DNA of 64,000 nt from Aurifilum marmelostoma (lineage: Eukaryota > Ascomycota > Sordariomycetes > Diaporthales > Cryphonectriaceae): assembly GCA_027559495.1 (NCBI GenBank), contig JAMXSV010000010.1, positions 992,001 through 1,056,000 of the forward strand, written 5' to 3'. The notes beneath the pieces are model-generated. The model was not told where the DNA came from. It did not search any database and saw only the letters and a list, made by a program, of their open reading frames with translations. Shown here in pieces: positions 35,519-47,048 of this stretch. The number at the start of each line of letters is the position of its first letter. Positions within the stretch are counted from its first letter, which is position 1. Position numbers and translations under genes: made by a program.

Positions 35519-37816
35519 TTTCGAGAAGAATCGGAGCCCTTCTTTCTGCGCAGCAACTGGAAATATATCTCGAAGGCGACGCTCACGATGGAGTTGGGAC
35601 GCGAAGGGCGTGGAAGTGGGTGGAATAGTTGAAAGCCGACGAGATCGAAATGGAGGAGTCGCCGTGTGTTTGCGATTTGGAGCTTGCAATTTTGGTCAAG
35701 AAAAATCATGCTGACTAACCGAGGACAACATCAGAAACGCGCCATGGTGTGAAGGTGGGGCCTTCCCCTGCTCATGTATTATGTAAGCTTTCGAATGCCT
35801 GCGATCTGCAGTATCAGCATGAAGATGCATTCTTCCACCAGCGGTGCTAGAACCTGGTCAGAATCGACGACCTATGTGTTGCTCATGCCTGGAGTCATAT
35901 TATCTCCCCTTCTACACAAGCTCTCATGTATCGACTGTGTAAAACAACCGGACGCCGGCCTGAGAACCTCAATAGACAGCTAGTCTCGTCAAAGTAACAG
36001 CTTTCTGTCAGCTGTGAAAAGGACCGAGAGCTGTTGAGAATTCGCAAGTCTGTATCACACATGGCCTGGACAATATCGGCCCTTCTTGCCCTGACCCTCA
36101 CAATTTTCCTGTCACATAAGTCAACACGACCCCGGGTCAACCACTTGAATATTCTTTTCTTTTCTTTCTTGCGGGCGTGTCAAGCCTAGCCATGATCATG
36201 TAATATCTGAAAGGCTCTCTGCTCCATCTGACCCAATCATTACGTCTTGGGATCGTGTAGCCATATAGGCTGACCACACAAATGCTTACGCAGGACGAAC
36301 CAATTGAGCGTGTAGACATAGACATGCCCAGGAGTGACTGTGTAAGTGTCTGCCTGGAGGCGAAGCGGAGAAGTCCAATCCATGCTTCATCCAGGTAAAC
36401 TCCATATGGCCGCAGTGACATGGAGAACGAAGGATGGAGGTCACCGCCTAGGCGCGCAAATACGAGGGTCACAAGACAGACCTGCGCTCAAGTACTATTA
36501 CTCTCTTTCTTGTCATTGTGTCAGAACTACAGTATCCAGTAGGATGGAAACTTTTGAGTTTGCATACGTCGATCATGCCTCCCTTGGGGACAATTCTTGC
36601 TCCTCTTCCCATCAGTACTCCAGAATCAAGCATACTAACCCACATCCTGTACAACTAATTCATGATACGATGTTTTGGAAGTGGAGGCACCAAGTTGCGG
36701 TTCAGTGGCTGGGGTTCTTTTTTTCCGATGCGGCTCCATTAACGAGCCCTCCTCGCGCTCGCCACTACCATGCTGGAGCATGTGTCTGCCATGGGTAGTA
36801 GTCTTGTAGTCTCGTGTACTGCGGTATGTGCTATGGCACCATGTTAGCCGCAAGAGGTGCTCGCAGGCCCAAACGCTTCATATTCTAAGCGCTCCAATGA
36901 GATGGGCTCGTCTGGCTTCGGGATGACGTCTAGAGTGGACCCAACATGGCATAGTTGGTTTCTTGTCTTATGTCTCTCCACCCACGGCATTGCTGGGCAC
37001 TGGGGTGTGGAGGCCCCAGGCGAGTGGCTCCGAGCGAAAGGATGATGATCCTATGAACGAAATAAAGAGCGCATTTCTGTTTAGCCCAGCAAGTGCCGAT
37101 CCCAGGTTCCGTCTAACCGAGCTGGTCATGATGGGATTTGATGCTCGAGGCCTAAACAGATACTATGCAGAGAGACAGAGACAATGAGTAATGGTTTTCA
37201 AGATGAGAGGGGGCACACAATCGGAGTCAACTAGACGCGAGGCAGGCAGCACTGGACATGCATGGATGCTCCATCGACCCTCCTTTGGACCACTCATCTC
37301 TTTGGGAGGTCGTGAATGAGTGGGCTACTTCTGCAAATATCGCCCCATCCCCTCCCCTCCCTGACCTCCAGATCACCACCTCCGCTTCCCCTTGGGGTAG
37401 TGGGACCCCGGTGCTTTGCGACGACGGCTGCGGTCAGCTCCCCGCCAAGAGTCGTCATCCCGGCACACGACGTACATTTCTTGTAGGCGGCTCAATCAGG
37501 AAGACTTCAGTGCTGTTGCTATACTAAATCCGGGACCCACCAAGGTCAGCCTTGGTGCCGACCGTCATTGCAACGCCGCCTTGCGCGTGGGAAAGGGCGG
37601 TTTGGTAACGAGGAACCGGGGCAGAGGCATACTACTTCGCGACATAGCAGGGGTTGCCGGGACCCGAGGTGAGCGTGCAGGAGATGGACGATATATAGCC
37701 CCATGACCCCAAGGGGCTCCTCGTAAGAAATTGTCGCCTCTCTCTGCGCTTCGACTGTACTCGCCCAGCAACGAGCGAACCTTCACATTGCGTTGGTCCT
37801 CGAAAACAACGCAACC
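35519..37816. other. Divergent intergenic region
   Basis: 2.3 kb between the divergent poly(A) polymerase and sugar-transporter genes. Only short frames without codon bias occur. Nothing else was recognised. Confidence 0.5.
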
Positions 37817-40382
37817 ATGTATCGAATTTGGAACATCTATGTGCGTGCCTGGCCCCCTTCGCCCCTCCCTTGACCTGCCCATGCATACCCTCAGCAAGGC
37901 CTGCATGTCTCTGGCAACTGTTTACAACTATCTCACAAAGGGGCGATTTGCCTCCAGCCAATTGGACAGTAACTGACATGTCTTCTCGTTCAGGTTCTCG
38001 CCGCCTTCGGCACCATTGGAGGAGCCCTCTTCGGCTTCGACATCTCCTCCATGTCAGCCTGGGTTGGTAAGTGACTCGACCTACCCTACACCAATCCTTC
38101 CCTTTCTAGTCCCTCACGGCTGTGCTTGACGTCCACTTCTCGCTCACACGAGCTCTTTCGTCTCATACAGGAAGCGACCAGTACCTCGAGTATTTCAACA
38201 ACCCAGGCTCTCTTCAGCAGGGTGGCATCACGGCGTCCATGTCCGCAGGCAGCTTCGTCGGTTCCATCTGCGCCGGCTGGTTCTGCGACCGCCTCGGACG
38301 TCGGGGCATTCTCAAGCTCGCCTCGGTCATCTGGGTGATTGGTGCCGTTCTCCAGTGCAGTGCTCAGAATGTGGCTCATCTGTGCGTCGGAAGAGTCATC
38401 AGCGGTCTTGCGAGTAAGGAACCTCACAACAATTCATGATCGCCTTGGTTCTGTGGCCTTTTCGTTGCTGACACTGTATCATGTTCGAATTAGTCGGCTT
38501 CACGTCTTCCCAGGTCATTGTGTATCTGGCTGAGCTTGCCCCTGCGAAGACCCGTGGCCAGATTGTCGGCATCCAACAGTGAGCATATGCCCTTTTTGGC
38601 CAGAACTGACTAGGCAGAATGCTGATCATATCCAGGTGGGCCATTGACTGGGGCATCCTGATCAGTAAGTTGGCCCTCAAACAAAGATTATGCCCGTTCG
38701 TTTATCTCTTCAGTAGCTGACGCATCGTCTCTTTTCTTTCATTGCAGTGTACCTCATCAGCTACGGCTGCTCCGTCTCCGTCTCCGGTCCAGCAGCTTTC
38801 CGCATCGCCTGGGGTGTCCAGGGCATCCCGGGAATTGTGCTCGGAATCGCCATGTTCTTCTTCCCCGAGTCTCCTCGTTGGCTCGCCAGCCGTATGTGAA
38901 ATACAATCCCCTGATCCTTTTGAAAAAGACCTGCTACACGTTCTGGGGATTTTTGAAGATATTTCTCTGATAAGTGAAATGTTGGTGAGTTTAGATGACC
39001 GCTGGGACGAGTGCATCGAAGTCCTCGCACACCTGCACGCCGGCGGAGACCGCGAGGATCCCGTTGTCCTGGTCGAGCTTGAGGAAGTCAGGGAGGCCGC
39101 CCGGATCGCGGCAGAGTCGGCAGACCTCGGGTATGCTGGTCTTTTTGCGCCGAAGACGTGGTACCGTACCATGTGCGGATTCAGCGTTCAGGTTTGGTGA
39201 GTGTGCTACCCGTGGGATACTTCTTGCACTTGTTGTCTTTGTTGTATAAACTTGAGAGTAGAGAGGACTGACTTATTCTTTTCCCCCTCCAGGCAACAGC
39301 TTCTGGGCGGCAATGTGATGCTGTATTATATTGTGTACATCTTTGAGGTATGCTGCTATTGCTTTTTTGCATTCTACTACTTTATGGGAGTATTTGCTGA
39401 CCTTGAACCTTTTGACAGATGGCGGGCGAGGCAAGTCATTCATTGTTCGAATTAGTGGTCGGAATTTCATACTAACCATACGGCAGGGTGGAAATGCTGG
39501 TCTCACGAGTGCCATCATCCAATACGTCGTAAGTACCTCTTGGAATCGTAGCATTTCTTGCAAATGATCAAGGCACAAGGAGTCATCATTGGACCTGACA
39601 TGAATCATCCAGATCTTCCTCGTCACCACCGGTGGAGTCCTCCCCTTCGTCGACAGGCTGGGACGGAGGCCACTGCTCATTTACGGCGCCATCGTCTGCG
39701 GTATCCTCCACTTCATCACTGGAGCACTGATGGCCTCGTATGGCCACCACGTAGATTCTGTCGATGGCAACTCTATCCTCAAGTGGCAACTGACCAACCC
39801 GCAAGCAGCCAAGGCCATCATCGCCAGTAAGTACCTTCTGAACTGCATATTTGTGCCTGTAAAACACCTTTGAGATATTCCTTCAAGCTGACTTGGTGGA
39901 ACCTTCCTCTGCAGTGTGCTACATCTTTGTCGGCGTCTACGGCCTAACCTGGGCCCCCCGTCGCCTGGATCTACGCCTCCGAGGTCTTCCCCCTCCGCTA
40001 CCGTGCCAAGGGCGTAGGCATCTCGGCCGCGGGCAACTGGATCTTCAACCTCGCCCTCGCCCTCTTCGTGCCCAGCTCCTTCACCAACATCCAGTGGCAG
40101 ACATACATGATCTTCGGCACCTTTTGCGCCGCCATGGCCGTCTTCGCCTTCCTGCTGTACCCCGAGACGGCCGGCAAGTCGCTCGAGGAAATTGACTATC
40201 TCTTTGACTCCAAGGTGCCTGCGTGGAAGAGTGCTCATGCGGGCGTCACGTTTGAAGATCGGGTGCGCGGGGTGGAGAGCAAGCGGGAGCACCCGGGGCA
40301 GGCTGAGGTGGCTCATGAGGAGGCTGTTCCCGGGGGTGCTGCTGTTGGAGGTGCGGGCATGACGCCTGAGAAGCAGGTTTGA
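37817..40382 (+). CDS. MFS sugar transporter, 12 exons, one frameshift
   Basis: A proton-coupled or facilitative monosaccharide transporter of the plasma membrane. Exons are 37817-37840, 37994-38066, 38171-38413, 38494-38578, 38636-38664, 38748-38891, 38995-39196, 39293-39347, 39419-39430, 39487-39528, 39613-39826 and 39915-40382. The phases join perfectly to 529 residues after one correction. Family signatures are GGALFGFDISSMS, DRLGRRGI, the block AELAPAKTRGQIVGIQQW, PESPRWLA, DRLGRRPLL and PETAGKSLEEIDYLF. Exon 9 is only 12 nt (MAGE) and is followed by a GC-AG intron with donor GAG|GCAAGT. In the last exon the C run 39954-39959 has one C too many; dropping it restores TWAPVAWIYASEVFPLRYRA. 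The frame as written stops being transporter-like after TWAP. The substrate is probably hexose; the subfamily is uncertain. Confidence 0.93.
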
Positions 40383-40963
40383 ACGGAAAGGAAGAGGGGG
40401 GGGTGGGAGATGAAGATGGTGTTGATGCTTGATGAAAATGTGAATGGAGAAAGAGAGCTCTCAATAATCGGTGGGATGTTTGGGAACATTCTTTTGAACT
40501 CTACTCATGATTGAATTGGACGAGAATGATACTGTTGTTATCTGCATGATTGAAAGATGAATTTGGCAGTAAACTTTCCACAATAGCTGTGTGTATCACT
40601 ATCTGTGTCGTTGGAACCCATGCACAGGTAGTTGAGGCTCTGAAGCTACCACATATAGTGACAGAATGCAGCGTGAAGAGGATATTTTCTCTGGGGCATA
40701 AATTTCCAGTGCACGCTTGATTCTGGGATAAACGCCCCTGCCAGCGCCGTGGCTATCCTCGTACGGTGGGGGCAAGGGTTAGGGTTCCAGGGCACCTCAT
40801 ATGGACTAGTGTTCCTGCTTGACCTTGTCTCGCCTCAGAAACGCGCAACTCATCAACAAACCCTCGCAGGCACTCTCACCCTCGCTCCCATTGCACAACA
40901 CACCAGCCATATCAGATCCTCAACCGCGCTGTCCGAATCGCTGGGTTCCAACAACACGCAATC
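40383..40963. other. Intergenic region with a telobox
   Basis: This contains the transporter 3' UTR and the promoter of the RRM-like gene, with a telomere-like motif at 40774-40786. Confidence 0.5.
40774..40786 (+). promoter_or_regulatory. Telobox-like motif (AAGGGTTAGGGTT)
   Basis: About two telomeric units, roughly 180 bp upstream of the ATG at 40964. It resembles the element before the gene at 30839 in sequence and distance, in opposite orientation. Confidence 0.45.
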
Positions 40964-42214
40964 ATGAGCTCCGCGGCCCGGGCGGCAAGAGGCGTCGCTG
41001 GTGTCATGCCTTGGCGGCCATCGACAGCCCTCTCAGCACTTGGCACCGCAGCTCCGACAGCCCGAAGATCAAGCAGCAGCACAGACACGTTGACGCCAGA
41101 TGCCTTCGCCGACCAAGTGGTCAGGTCTCAACCACAGCCGAGTAGACGTCAGGGCAAAGGAGACAGGGGCACGGCCGGGACCAGTTCGGGCAAGACTCTC
41201 GTGGTGCGGATGAACCCACTGCCTCATTCCACACGGATTGAGGCCACGCCGGTACAAGACCGAAAGCCGTTCGTGAGCAACAATGACGGACAGGCGCATG
41301 CTATCGATAATGAGATGGGACCGGAGGGAGAGCAACGATTGGACGACCCTGTCGCAGATCCATTACAGGAACTGCCAGCAGTCACACACTTGAGGCATGA
41401 TGTACTGCGCAAGGTCAAGCTGGACGGCTTCTATAAGCACATGGACGTCAAGAAGAGGTTGTTTGGTGAATCCAAATTGAACGAGACCACATTACCACCA
41501 GAGGAAACTCAGCCTGTGATCAGAAAATTCCTCACGGGCAAGGGTTCAAACGGGGATCGAAGAGCCGCGCCAGCCCCAGACACCCGGCCCTGCATAGTCT
41601 GCTTCCACAACCTGCCCAAGGACGCCACCAAGACAGCCGTACTCAACATGATCAGCGTGGCGGGCGAGAGGAATGTAATCCCGCAGGGCGCCTCGCGCGT
41701 GGTGGACGTGAGATCCACGGTCCCCGGCGTCATGTACGTCCAGTTCCACAACCACATCGGGGCCCTCGAGGTGCACCGCGCGGCGCAGTCCCTGCAGCTC
41801 CACGGCGGCGACACTCGCCTGCGCCTGGAGACAACCCTGCACACCAGCCACCGCGGCTCGAGTCCGCCTGCCAGCCGTGGCCTGGAGCGGTTCGACACCA
41901 AATCGAGGGCGACTTACATGGACCAGACCTTCCGCAAGCACGTAGTCGCGCGGCGCGTCAAGATGGGCGCCGCGCCCGGGGCACCGCCTGCGAATGATGA
42001 GGACTTGCGTCGGGGTCAGGCCTCATGGCTTGCTGCACTTCGATATCCAGACGGGATGAAGCAAATGGGATGGAATTCTGAGAGGCTTGTTCGTCAAGAG
42101 CCACCAGAACATCAGCGGGGGCATGGGCCGGAGCGGCAACAGTCTAAACATAGAGAGGAGCGATACGTCGAGTCGAACATACCTTGGGGTGGCTTTCACA
42201 GGGACAAGTTTTAG
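40964..42214 (+). CDS. Protein with RRM-like segment and possible mitochondrial presequence
   Basis: A single exon, 416 residues. The N-terminus MSSAARAARGVAGVMPWRP followed by TARRSSSS is rich in Arg, Ala and Ser and free of acidic residues, as in mitochondrial targeting peptides. A central segment, about residues 208-290, reads as an RRM-like fold: CIVCFHNLPKDATKTAVLNM (beta1-alpha1), then VMYVQFHNHIGALEVHRAA (beta3-alpha2), and LRLETTLH. The C-terminal third is basic, with Arg/Gln/His-rich stretches, and ends WGGFHRDKF. I do not recognise a specific family. An RNA-related mitochondrial role is inference from the presequence and the RRM-like pattern. Confidence 0.75.
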   Translation: MSSAARAARGVAGVMPWRPSTALSALGTAAPTARRSSSSTDTLTPDAFADQVVRSQPQPSRRQGKGDRGTAGTSSGKTLVVRMNPLPHSTRIEATPVQDRKPFVSNNDGQAHAIDNEMGPEGEQRLDDPVADPLQELPAVTHLRHDVLRKVKLDGFYKHMDVKKRLFGESKLNETTLPPEETQPVIRKFLTGKGSNGDRRAAPAPDTRPCIVCFHNLPKDATKTAVLNMISVAGERNVIPQGASRVVDVRSTVPGVMYVQFHNHIGALEVHRAAQSLQLHGGDTRLRLETTLHTSHRGSSPPASRGLERFDTKSRATYMDQTFRKHVVARRVKMGAAPGAPPANDEDLRRGQASWLAALRYPDGMKQMGWNSERLVRQEPPEHQRGHGPERQQSKHREERYVESNIPWGGFHRDKF

Positions 42215-42448
42215 GATCGTTCACCTGACACGGAGGAACGGGTGGTGACTTCATGAAAGATTATGTCTTGAAATACACGAGATGATAATCTGGACAAAGC
42301 CGAAGATAACATGAGAAAGCACATGTCACACGACCTTGAGTGTCGAATTATAGTCCAAGTGCGAGTGGGCCTAGCAAACACTAAGGACCTAATGATCACT
42401 CATCATCAGTCATCGAGACGCTCTTGCCCGGACGTCAAGCACCTAGGC

Positions 42449-42703
42449 TCAACCCTCTCGTGCTCCCTTCTGTTCTGTAGGATGTTGTTCACTACCTTCC
42501 ACCTGTGGCTGCTCTTGAGCTCCGGCTGCTGTCTGCTGCAACCCTGCTGCCGCGAGCACCTCATCCACCTGGCCCCAGTAGTTGATGTTGGCCATGCAGT
42601 AGTGACATGTGATGCAGTTGTGGTTGGCTGCTGCGCAGCTGACCTCGTGGCTGGTCCAGCGGGAGTTGTATATGCAGGGGCAGAGCTCTGTGTCGGAGAA
42701 CAT
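42449..42703 (-). CDS. Small cysteine-rich protein (84 aa)
   Basis: This short frame has strong fungal codon preference (C or G at most third positions) and an excellent start context (CCACCATG). The N-terminal half carries the pattern C-x-C-x12-C-x6-C-x2-C-x2-C, seen as ELCPCIYN and NHNCITCHYCMANINYWG. With the interleaved His residues it suggests a metal-binding knuckle. No signal peptide is visible, so it is probably not a secreted effector. The C-terminal half is Gln/Ala/Glu-rich and likely disordered. I do not recognise the family. Confidence 0.55.
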   Translation of the reverse strand: MFSDTELCPCIYNSRWTSHEVSCAAANHNCITCHYCMANINYWGQVDEVLAAAGLQQTAAGAQEQPQVEGSEQHPTEQKGAREG

Positions 42704-43909
42704 GGTGGACAGGTGTGTATGTGTATGAATAGTGATCGCTGTCAAGTGAAAATTACCCCGTGGAAGGATCAATTCAGGTTGTTGATCTCTTTTGCGTTCA
42801 GCTGAAATAAAGGGACTCTTTTTACTCGTTTTTCCACGTCTGTTTATCCTTTTCTGTGTTTGTGGCTTGACCATTTTTCTGCGCTCAATAGGAAGGGAAG
42901 AAAAGGCTCGTTTGGGGGCTTCATTGATCAGGACAAACCATAGATGCCTTCCATATACTTGAAGAATACATGCGTGGTTTCAATATAAGTGTTATATTCT
43001 GTTGTAATTAAGGGAGTTGTAATCATTGCCTTTCTTTCTCTGTCAGGTGCTTGCCTTTGTATCACGCGCAGCCGTGTTTGTCTTTGTCTCAGAGTCACCA
43101 GGAGCAATTCACACTGGAACAGCTTTGTCTTCTTTGACACTGACAACATCTGGCAACTCGTCATGTCCTTATGAGACAATTGTTGATATTCACGTCAGTG
43201 CACGCCAGCGTAAGAAATTATCAGTACAGCAATGGATTCTTCTGGCCATGGTTCTAAGTGTGTCACTCGGACTAGCAACATGCCATTGGCCCAGTGAAAG
43301 GGCCTGGCCAGACATCTCTGAGTGGAGGATATCTGTCACAAACGCAACACAGGGAAAGGCTTGTATCAGAGCAGCATTGGAAGAGCAAAGGTTTCTCCAG
43401 GACTGTAAAGACGAGCAACTAGAAGGATGCGAGGTTGGATGTGGAACTAACAAAATATTCCAGAGTTATCTGCTCTTCTAGGTGAATTGTCTGTTAAGAT
43501 GATTATATTAATACAGTGATAAGCAAAAGACAGATGAGGCAGTGATCAATTTAGACTCCAGTTGGCAATCTTTTACCCACCTTCCTAAGAAGGCACCCCC
43601 AGAATGGCACATGCAAGTATCTACCCCAGGGGCCATTGGGGGCAAGTTTCCGCGACCACACTGTGCTTCAGACCACATCGCCTACTTGGGCAACTACTTG
43701 ATGTCAGCAAATGGAAGCACAGGAAAAATCAATACCGTATCGGCTCTATTATCGAGAGTGTATTGACACATGCAAGGGTGTGTTGACATGGGTTTGAGAT
43801 CCTCCGGCTGATTCGTCCGCGGACCCGGCTTTCTTATCATGGCCTCCGATCCTCGACATCCTCTTCTCTTCCACCTTTGTTGATGACATGAACAATTAGT
43901 CTTAGAACC
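42704..43909. other. AT-richer intergenic region
   Basis: This holds the promoter side of the small Cys-rich gene and of the amidohydrolase. A plus-strand open frame at 43026-43481 lacks codon bias and any recognised domain. Confidence 0.45.
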
Positions 43910-45520
43910 TTGGAAGCCAAGTCATCACGGTGCGTTTCAAAGAAGAGAAGACCCAATCGCTCTATCAGCATTTCCAAGATGACCAGACGGACCGCTGCGC
44001 AGCATGAAGCCGAACAGAAGCAAAGTGAGGGGCCATCGTCGCTCTCCACAGAATTGCCCATCCGATCACAGGTCGAGGATGGCGTTTCTGACCCATCGCC
44101 ACCTCCCGGCTTCCCTAGACAGCTCTACTCGACAGCCTACGGCATGACCATCCGGCAAACCAACGCCGGCGAGGTGACGAGCACCAAGAAAAAGACCTAC
44201 ATCATCATCAGGACAGACCTTCTCATCCCGGGCGACGGCACACCCCTCAGCAACGCCGCCCTCGTCATAGAGAACAACCTCATCGCCTGGACAGGCCCCC
44301 AGCCCGACATCCCAGCCAGGTACACCTCCGCCCCTCACCGCGCCTACGAGGTCCCCTACCTCATGCCCGGCCTCTGGGACGTCCACGTCCACTGCGCCGG
44401 CGGCAGCATGACAGGCGAAGACGGACCAGGCTACATGGGCTTCATCACCACCAACCCGGCCTCAGCCGGAGCGCGCCTGGCCCGCGGGTGCTGGGAGGCC
44501 CTGCAGCGCGGGTACACAAGCCTGCGCGACGTGGCGGGCATGGGCTGCGAGGTGGGCAAGGCGATCCGCGAGGGCGAGATCGTGGGGCCCAATATCTACT
44601 CGAGCGGGGCGTGCCTGTCGCAGACGGCCGGGCACGGCGATGTGTTCAACATGCCGGCGGGGGTGGTGTATCAGAACCTGGGGGTCAGCGCGCACGCCGG
44701 CACGGGCGGTCACCAGCCCGGCGCGGGGGTCAGCTGCATCGTGGACGGGGTGGACGAGTGCCGGAGGGCGGTGCGGCTGCAGCTGCGGAGGGGCGCGAGG
44801 TGCATCAAGGTGCTCGCCTCGGGAGGGGTCATGTCGCGGGACGACGACGTGCAGAGGGCGCAGTTCAGCAGGGAGGAGCTGGCGGTGATCGTGGAGGAGG
44901 CGGCGAGGCAGGGGCGGTGTGTGGCGGCGCACGTGCATGCAAAGGCCGGCATCCTGGCCGCGGTCGAGGCCGGGGTGCGCACCGTCGAGCACTTCTCGTT
45001 TGCGGACCAGGAGTGTGTTGATCTCATCAGGGCCAGGGGGACCATCTGTGTGCCGACGCGGTTCATCACCGAGTACCTGCTCTCTACCGGCGGCGAGGGG
45101 CTGGACCCCGCGAGCTGGGAGAAGGCCAAGCTCGCCGCCTCGCACCACCTGGCGGCATACAGACTGGCCGTCAAGTCCGGGTGTACCATCGCCATGGGCA
45201 CGGACACGGCCCCCGGGGTCAACGCTGCCATGGAGCTCGAGTATGCCGTCAAGGCCGGGCTGAGCAACCTCGAGGCGATCAAGGCCGCGACGGTCAACGG
45301 GGCCTTGACGGTGGGTGACCAGGCGCCCAAGACAGGTCAGCTCAGGGCCGGCTACGAGGCTGATGTGCTTGGGCTCACGGCGAACCCGGTCGACGATGTG
45401 AGGATCCTGCAGGACAAGGACCGCATCAAGTGGGTGTGGAAGGGGGGCAAGATCTACAAGGGGCCTGGTGTTGGGCCCTGGGGAGAGGATAAGTGGTGGG
45501 GAGACGATTTTGCGTCATGA
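43910..45520 (+). CDS. Amidohydrolase (imidazolonepropionase/ochratoxinase-like metal-dependent hydrolase)
   Basis: A single exon, 536 residues. This is a binuclear-metal TIM-barrel hydrolase of the amidohydrolase superfamily. The metal ligands are easy to see: HxH in WDVHVHCAG near residue 159, the Lys expected to be carbamylated in CIKVLASGGV near 300, His in VAAHVHAKAG near 340 and VEHFSF near 358, and the catalytic Asp in MGTDTAPG near 430. The N-terminal beta-sandwich begins YIIIRTDLLIPGDG and closes with LRAGYEADVLGLTANP. Closest in character are fungal amidohydrolases of the ochratoxinase/prolidase-like group, which hydrolyse amide bonds; the substrate here is unknown. No signal peptide is visible from either start. 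ATG 43979 (MTRRTAAQHE) is an equally good start, and the first 80 residues are not conserved-looking. Confidence 0.88.
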   Translation: MEAKSSRCVSKKRRPNRSISISKMTRRTAAQHEAEQKQSEGPSSLSTELPIRSQVEDGVSDPSPPPGFPRQLYSTAYGMTIRQTNAGEVTSTKKKTYIIIRTDLLIPGDGTPLSNAALVIENNLIAWTGPQPDIPARYTSAPHRAYEVPYLMPGLWDVHVHCAGGSMTGEDGPGYMGFITTNPASAGARLARGCWEALQRGYTSLRDVAGMGCEVGKAIREGEIVGPNIYSSGACLSQTAGHGDVFNMPAGVVYQNLGVSAHAGTGGHQPGAGVSCIVDGVDECRRAVRLQLRRGARCIKVLASGGVMSRDDDVQRAQFSREELAVIVEEAARQGRCVAAHVHAKAGILAAVEAGVRTVEHFSFADQECVDLIRARGTICVPTRFITEYLLSTGGEGLDPASWEKAKLAASHHLAAYRLAVKSGCTIAMGTDTAPGVNAAMELEYAVKAGLSNLEAIKAATVNGALTVGDQAPKTGQLRAGYEADVLGLTANPVDDVRILQDKDRIKWVWKGGKIYKGPGVGPWGEDKWWGDDFAS

Positions 45521-47048
45521 GCAGCTGTACTTTATTATTTTGTCTAGACTAGCTAGTGTTGGGGAGGACAAAAGGACGTCCTTGTCATATTTGCAACGTA
45601 AAAGGTACATGTTCCGAGGACAGTCCCGAAGTGAGGGGGAAGAGAAGGAGGAAGAGAAAGAGAAGGGCTGTCTGTACACAGACTGAGATTGTGGCCCTGT
45701 CCATGTTTATATTATCTACAAACGGTACAACCCTAAAACTTGAGAAACGAATCATCTTCCTCTTTGTTTTGATACAATACACGAGGCTTATTTCGAGTCT
45801 CAGTGCGGTGGGGTGGGCCAGGCCTGCGACCGCGGCCCGCCTCAGCACCACCAACGCACTATTGCTTACAGTGCGTCGCAACCCTCTGGCATCCCATGCT
45901 TACACCGAGGACGATGGCCGTGTAAGTCCACCTTGACCAGCACTGCCAACCAGGACTTTTCTCCTTTATGACGACATGCTGTGGTCAATTGGAGGTCGTG
46001 CACGTTCTTGAGCCCCTTCAGCCGACCGAGAGTAATTAAGATTCGTCCTTGTTTTCTTCAGAAAAAAACACAAAAAACAAATAATAATAACAATAATCAC
46101 CCTCGACCACTGACAGGATCGATCTCCCGCCAGCCTCTCGGCTCCTCTCGCTTGTACCATACCCAAATCTTCCAAGTTTAAAATTTCCAGTATCACGCGT
46201 CGGAACAACAATATAAAATCATGACGTCTGCCAGCCACTCAGATCAAGAACTCGCCTCAGTGGAAAGTCAATCCGCAGCGGGCGTGACCGAACAGCTGAA
46301 GGCGAGCTGCACGACTCTGATTTGCCTACCGAGCAGTAGAGGCAACCTGCGCAAGAGGCCAATGACACGGCCAGGCGCAGGGCCCAATCTTGTGGACCCG
46401 CCGTGGGCCGACCTGGGAGGGCGCCTGGGCGCAGCCTCATTGGACGAGCGAGGCTTTTGCTCTTTTTAAACGCCGGCTGTACCGCCGCCGCCCCTCTCTC
46501 CGCCCCCGGTCCGAGTCGAGTGATGATGGATGATGATGACCAGGTCATGCATGGCCAGCCAGGGGCGGAGAGTCCAATGTTTTGTTTCTTGGCCACCAGA
46601 GAAGGCTTATATTGTGTTTTGAAATGCTGTGCAAGATGTGTTTTGTTTCCGTGGTCAGTTGTTAAGCATGTTTCTTGCGGCCTTGTTTCTTCATGTCCCC
46701 TCCCCACTTCTTCTTCTTTTTTTTCTCTTTCTCTCTTCCCTGAAGTGGTGGTCTCTTCATTTGCCTTTTTTAGTATCTGTCCTTTTTTTCTCTCTTCGCT
46801 TCATTGCATCCTTCTACTGCTGCACAGTATCTCTTGTGCCGGGTTTAAGCAGGAAAAGTATTATTTACCGACCGACTACTGCAGTGTAATCCCCGTCCAC
46901 TGCATCCGGTTCACTGCATACCTCCCACCTGTATACCCCAGAATTCCTAATTAGGCTTTATTACTATCTACTGTACTACTATTATTACCACCACCACTAC
47001 TACTGTACGTTCCCGTCGTGCCATCGGGCGGCTACGAACCGCTGGGAA
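45521..47048. other. Intergenic region
   Basis: 1.5 kb between two plus-strand genes. The only candidate is the weak 83-codon frame at 46221-46469. The sequence before 47049 is pyrimidine-rich with many CCA/ACT triplets. Confidence 0.45.
46221..46469 (+). CDS. Possible small hypothetical protein
   Basis: 82 codons from an ATG preceded by A-rich sequence and, further up, a pyrimidine-rich leader. The first 40 codons are moderately biased (HSDQELASVESQSAAG), the rest less so. There is no domain. It could be a first exon, an upstream frame or chance. Confidence 0.25.
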   Translation: MTSASHSDQELASVESQSAAGVTEQLKASCTTLICLPSSRGNLRKRPMTRPGAGPNLVDPPWADLGGRLGAASLDERGFCSF

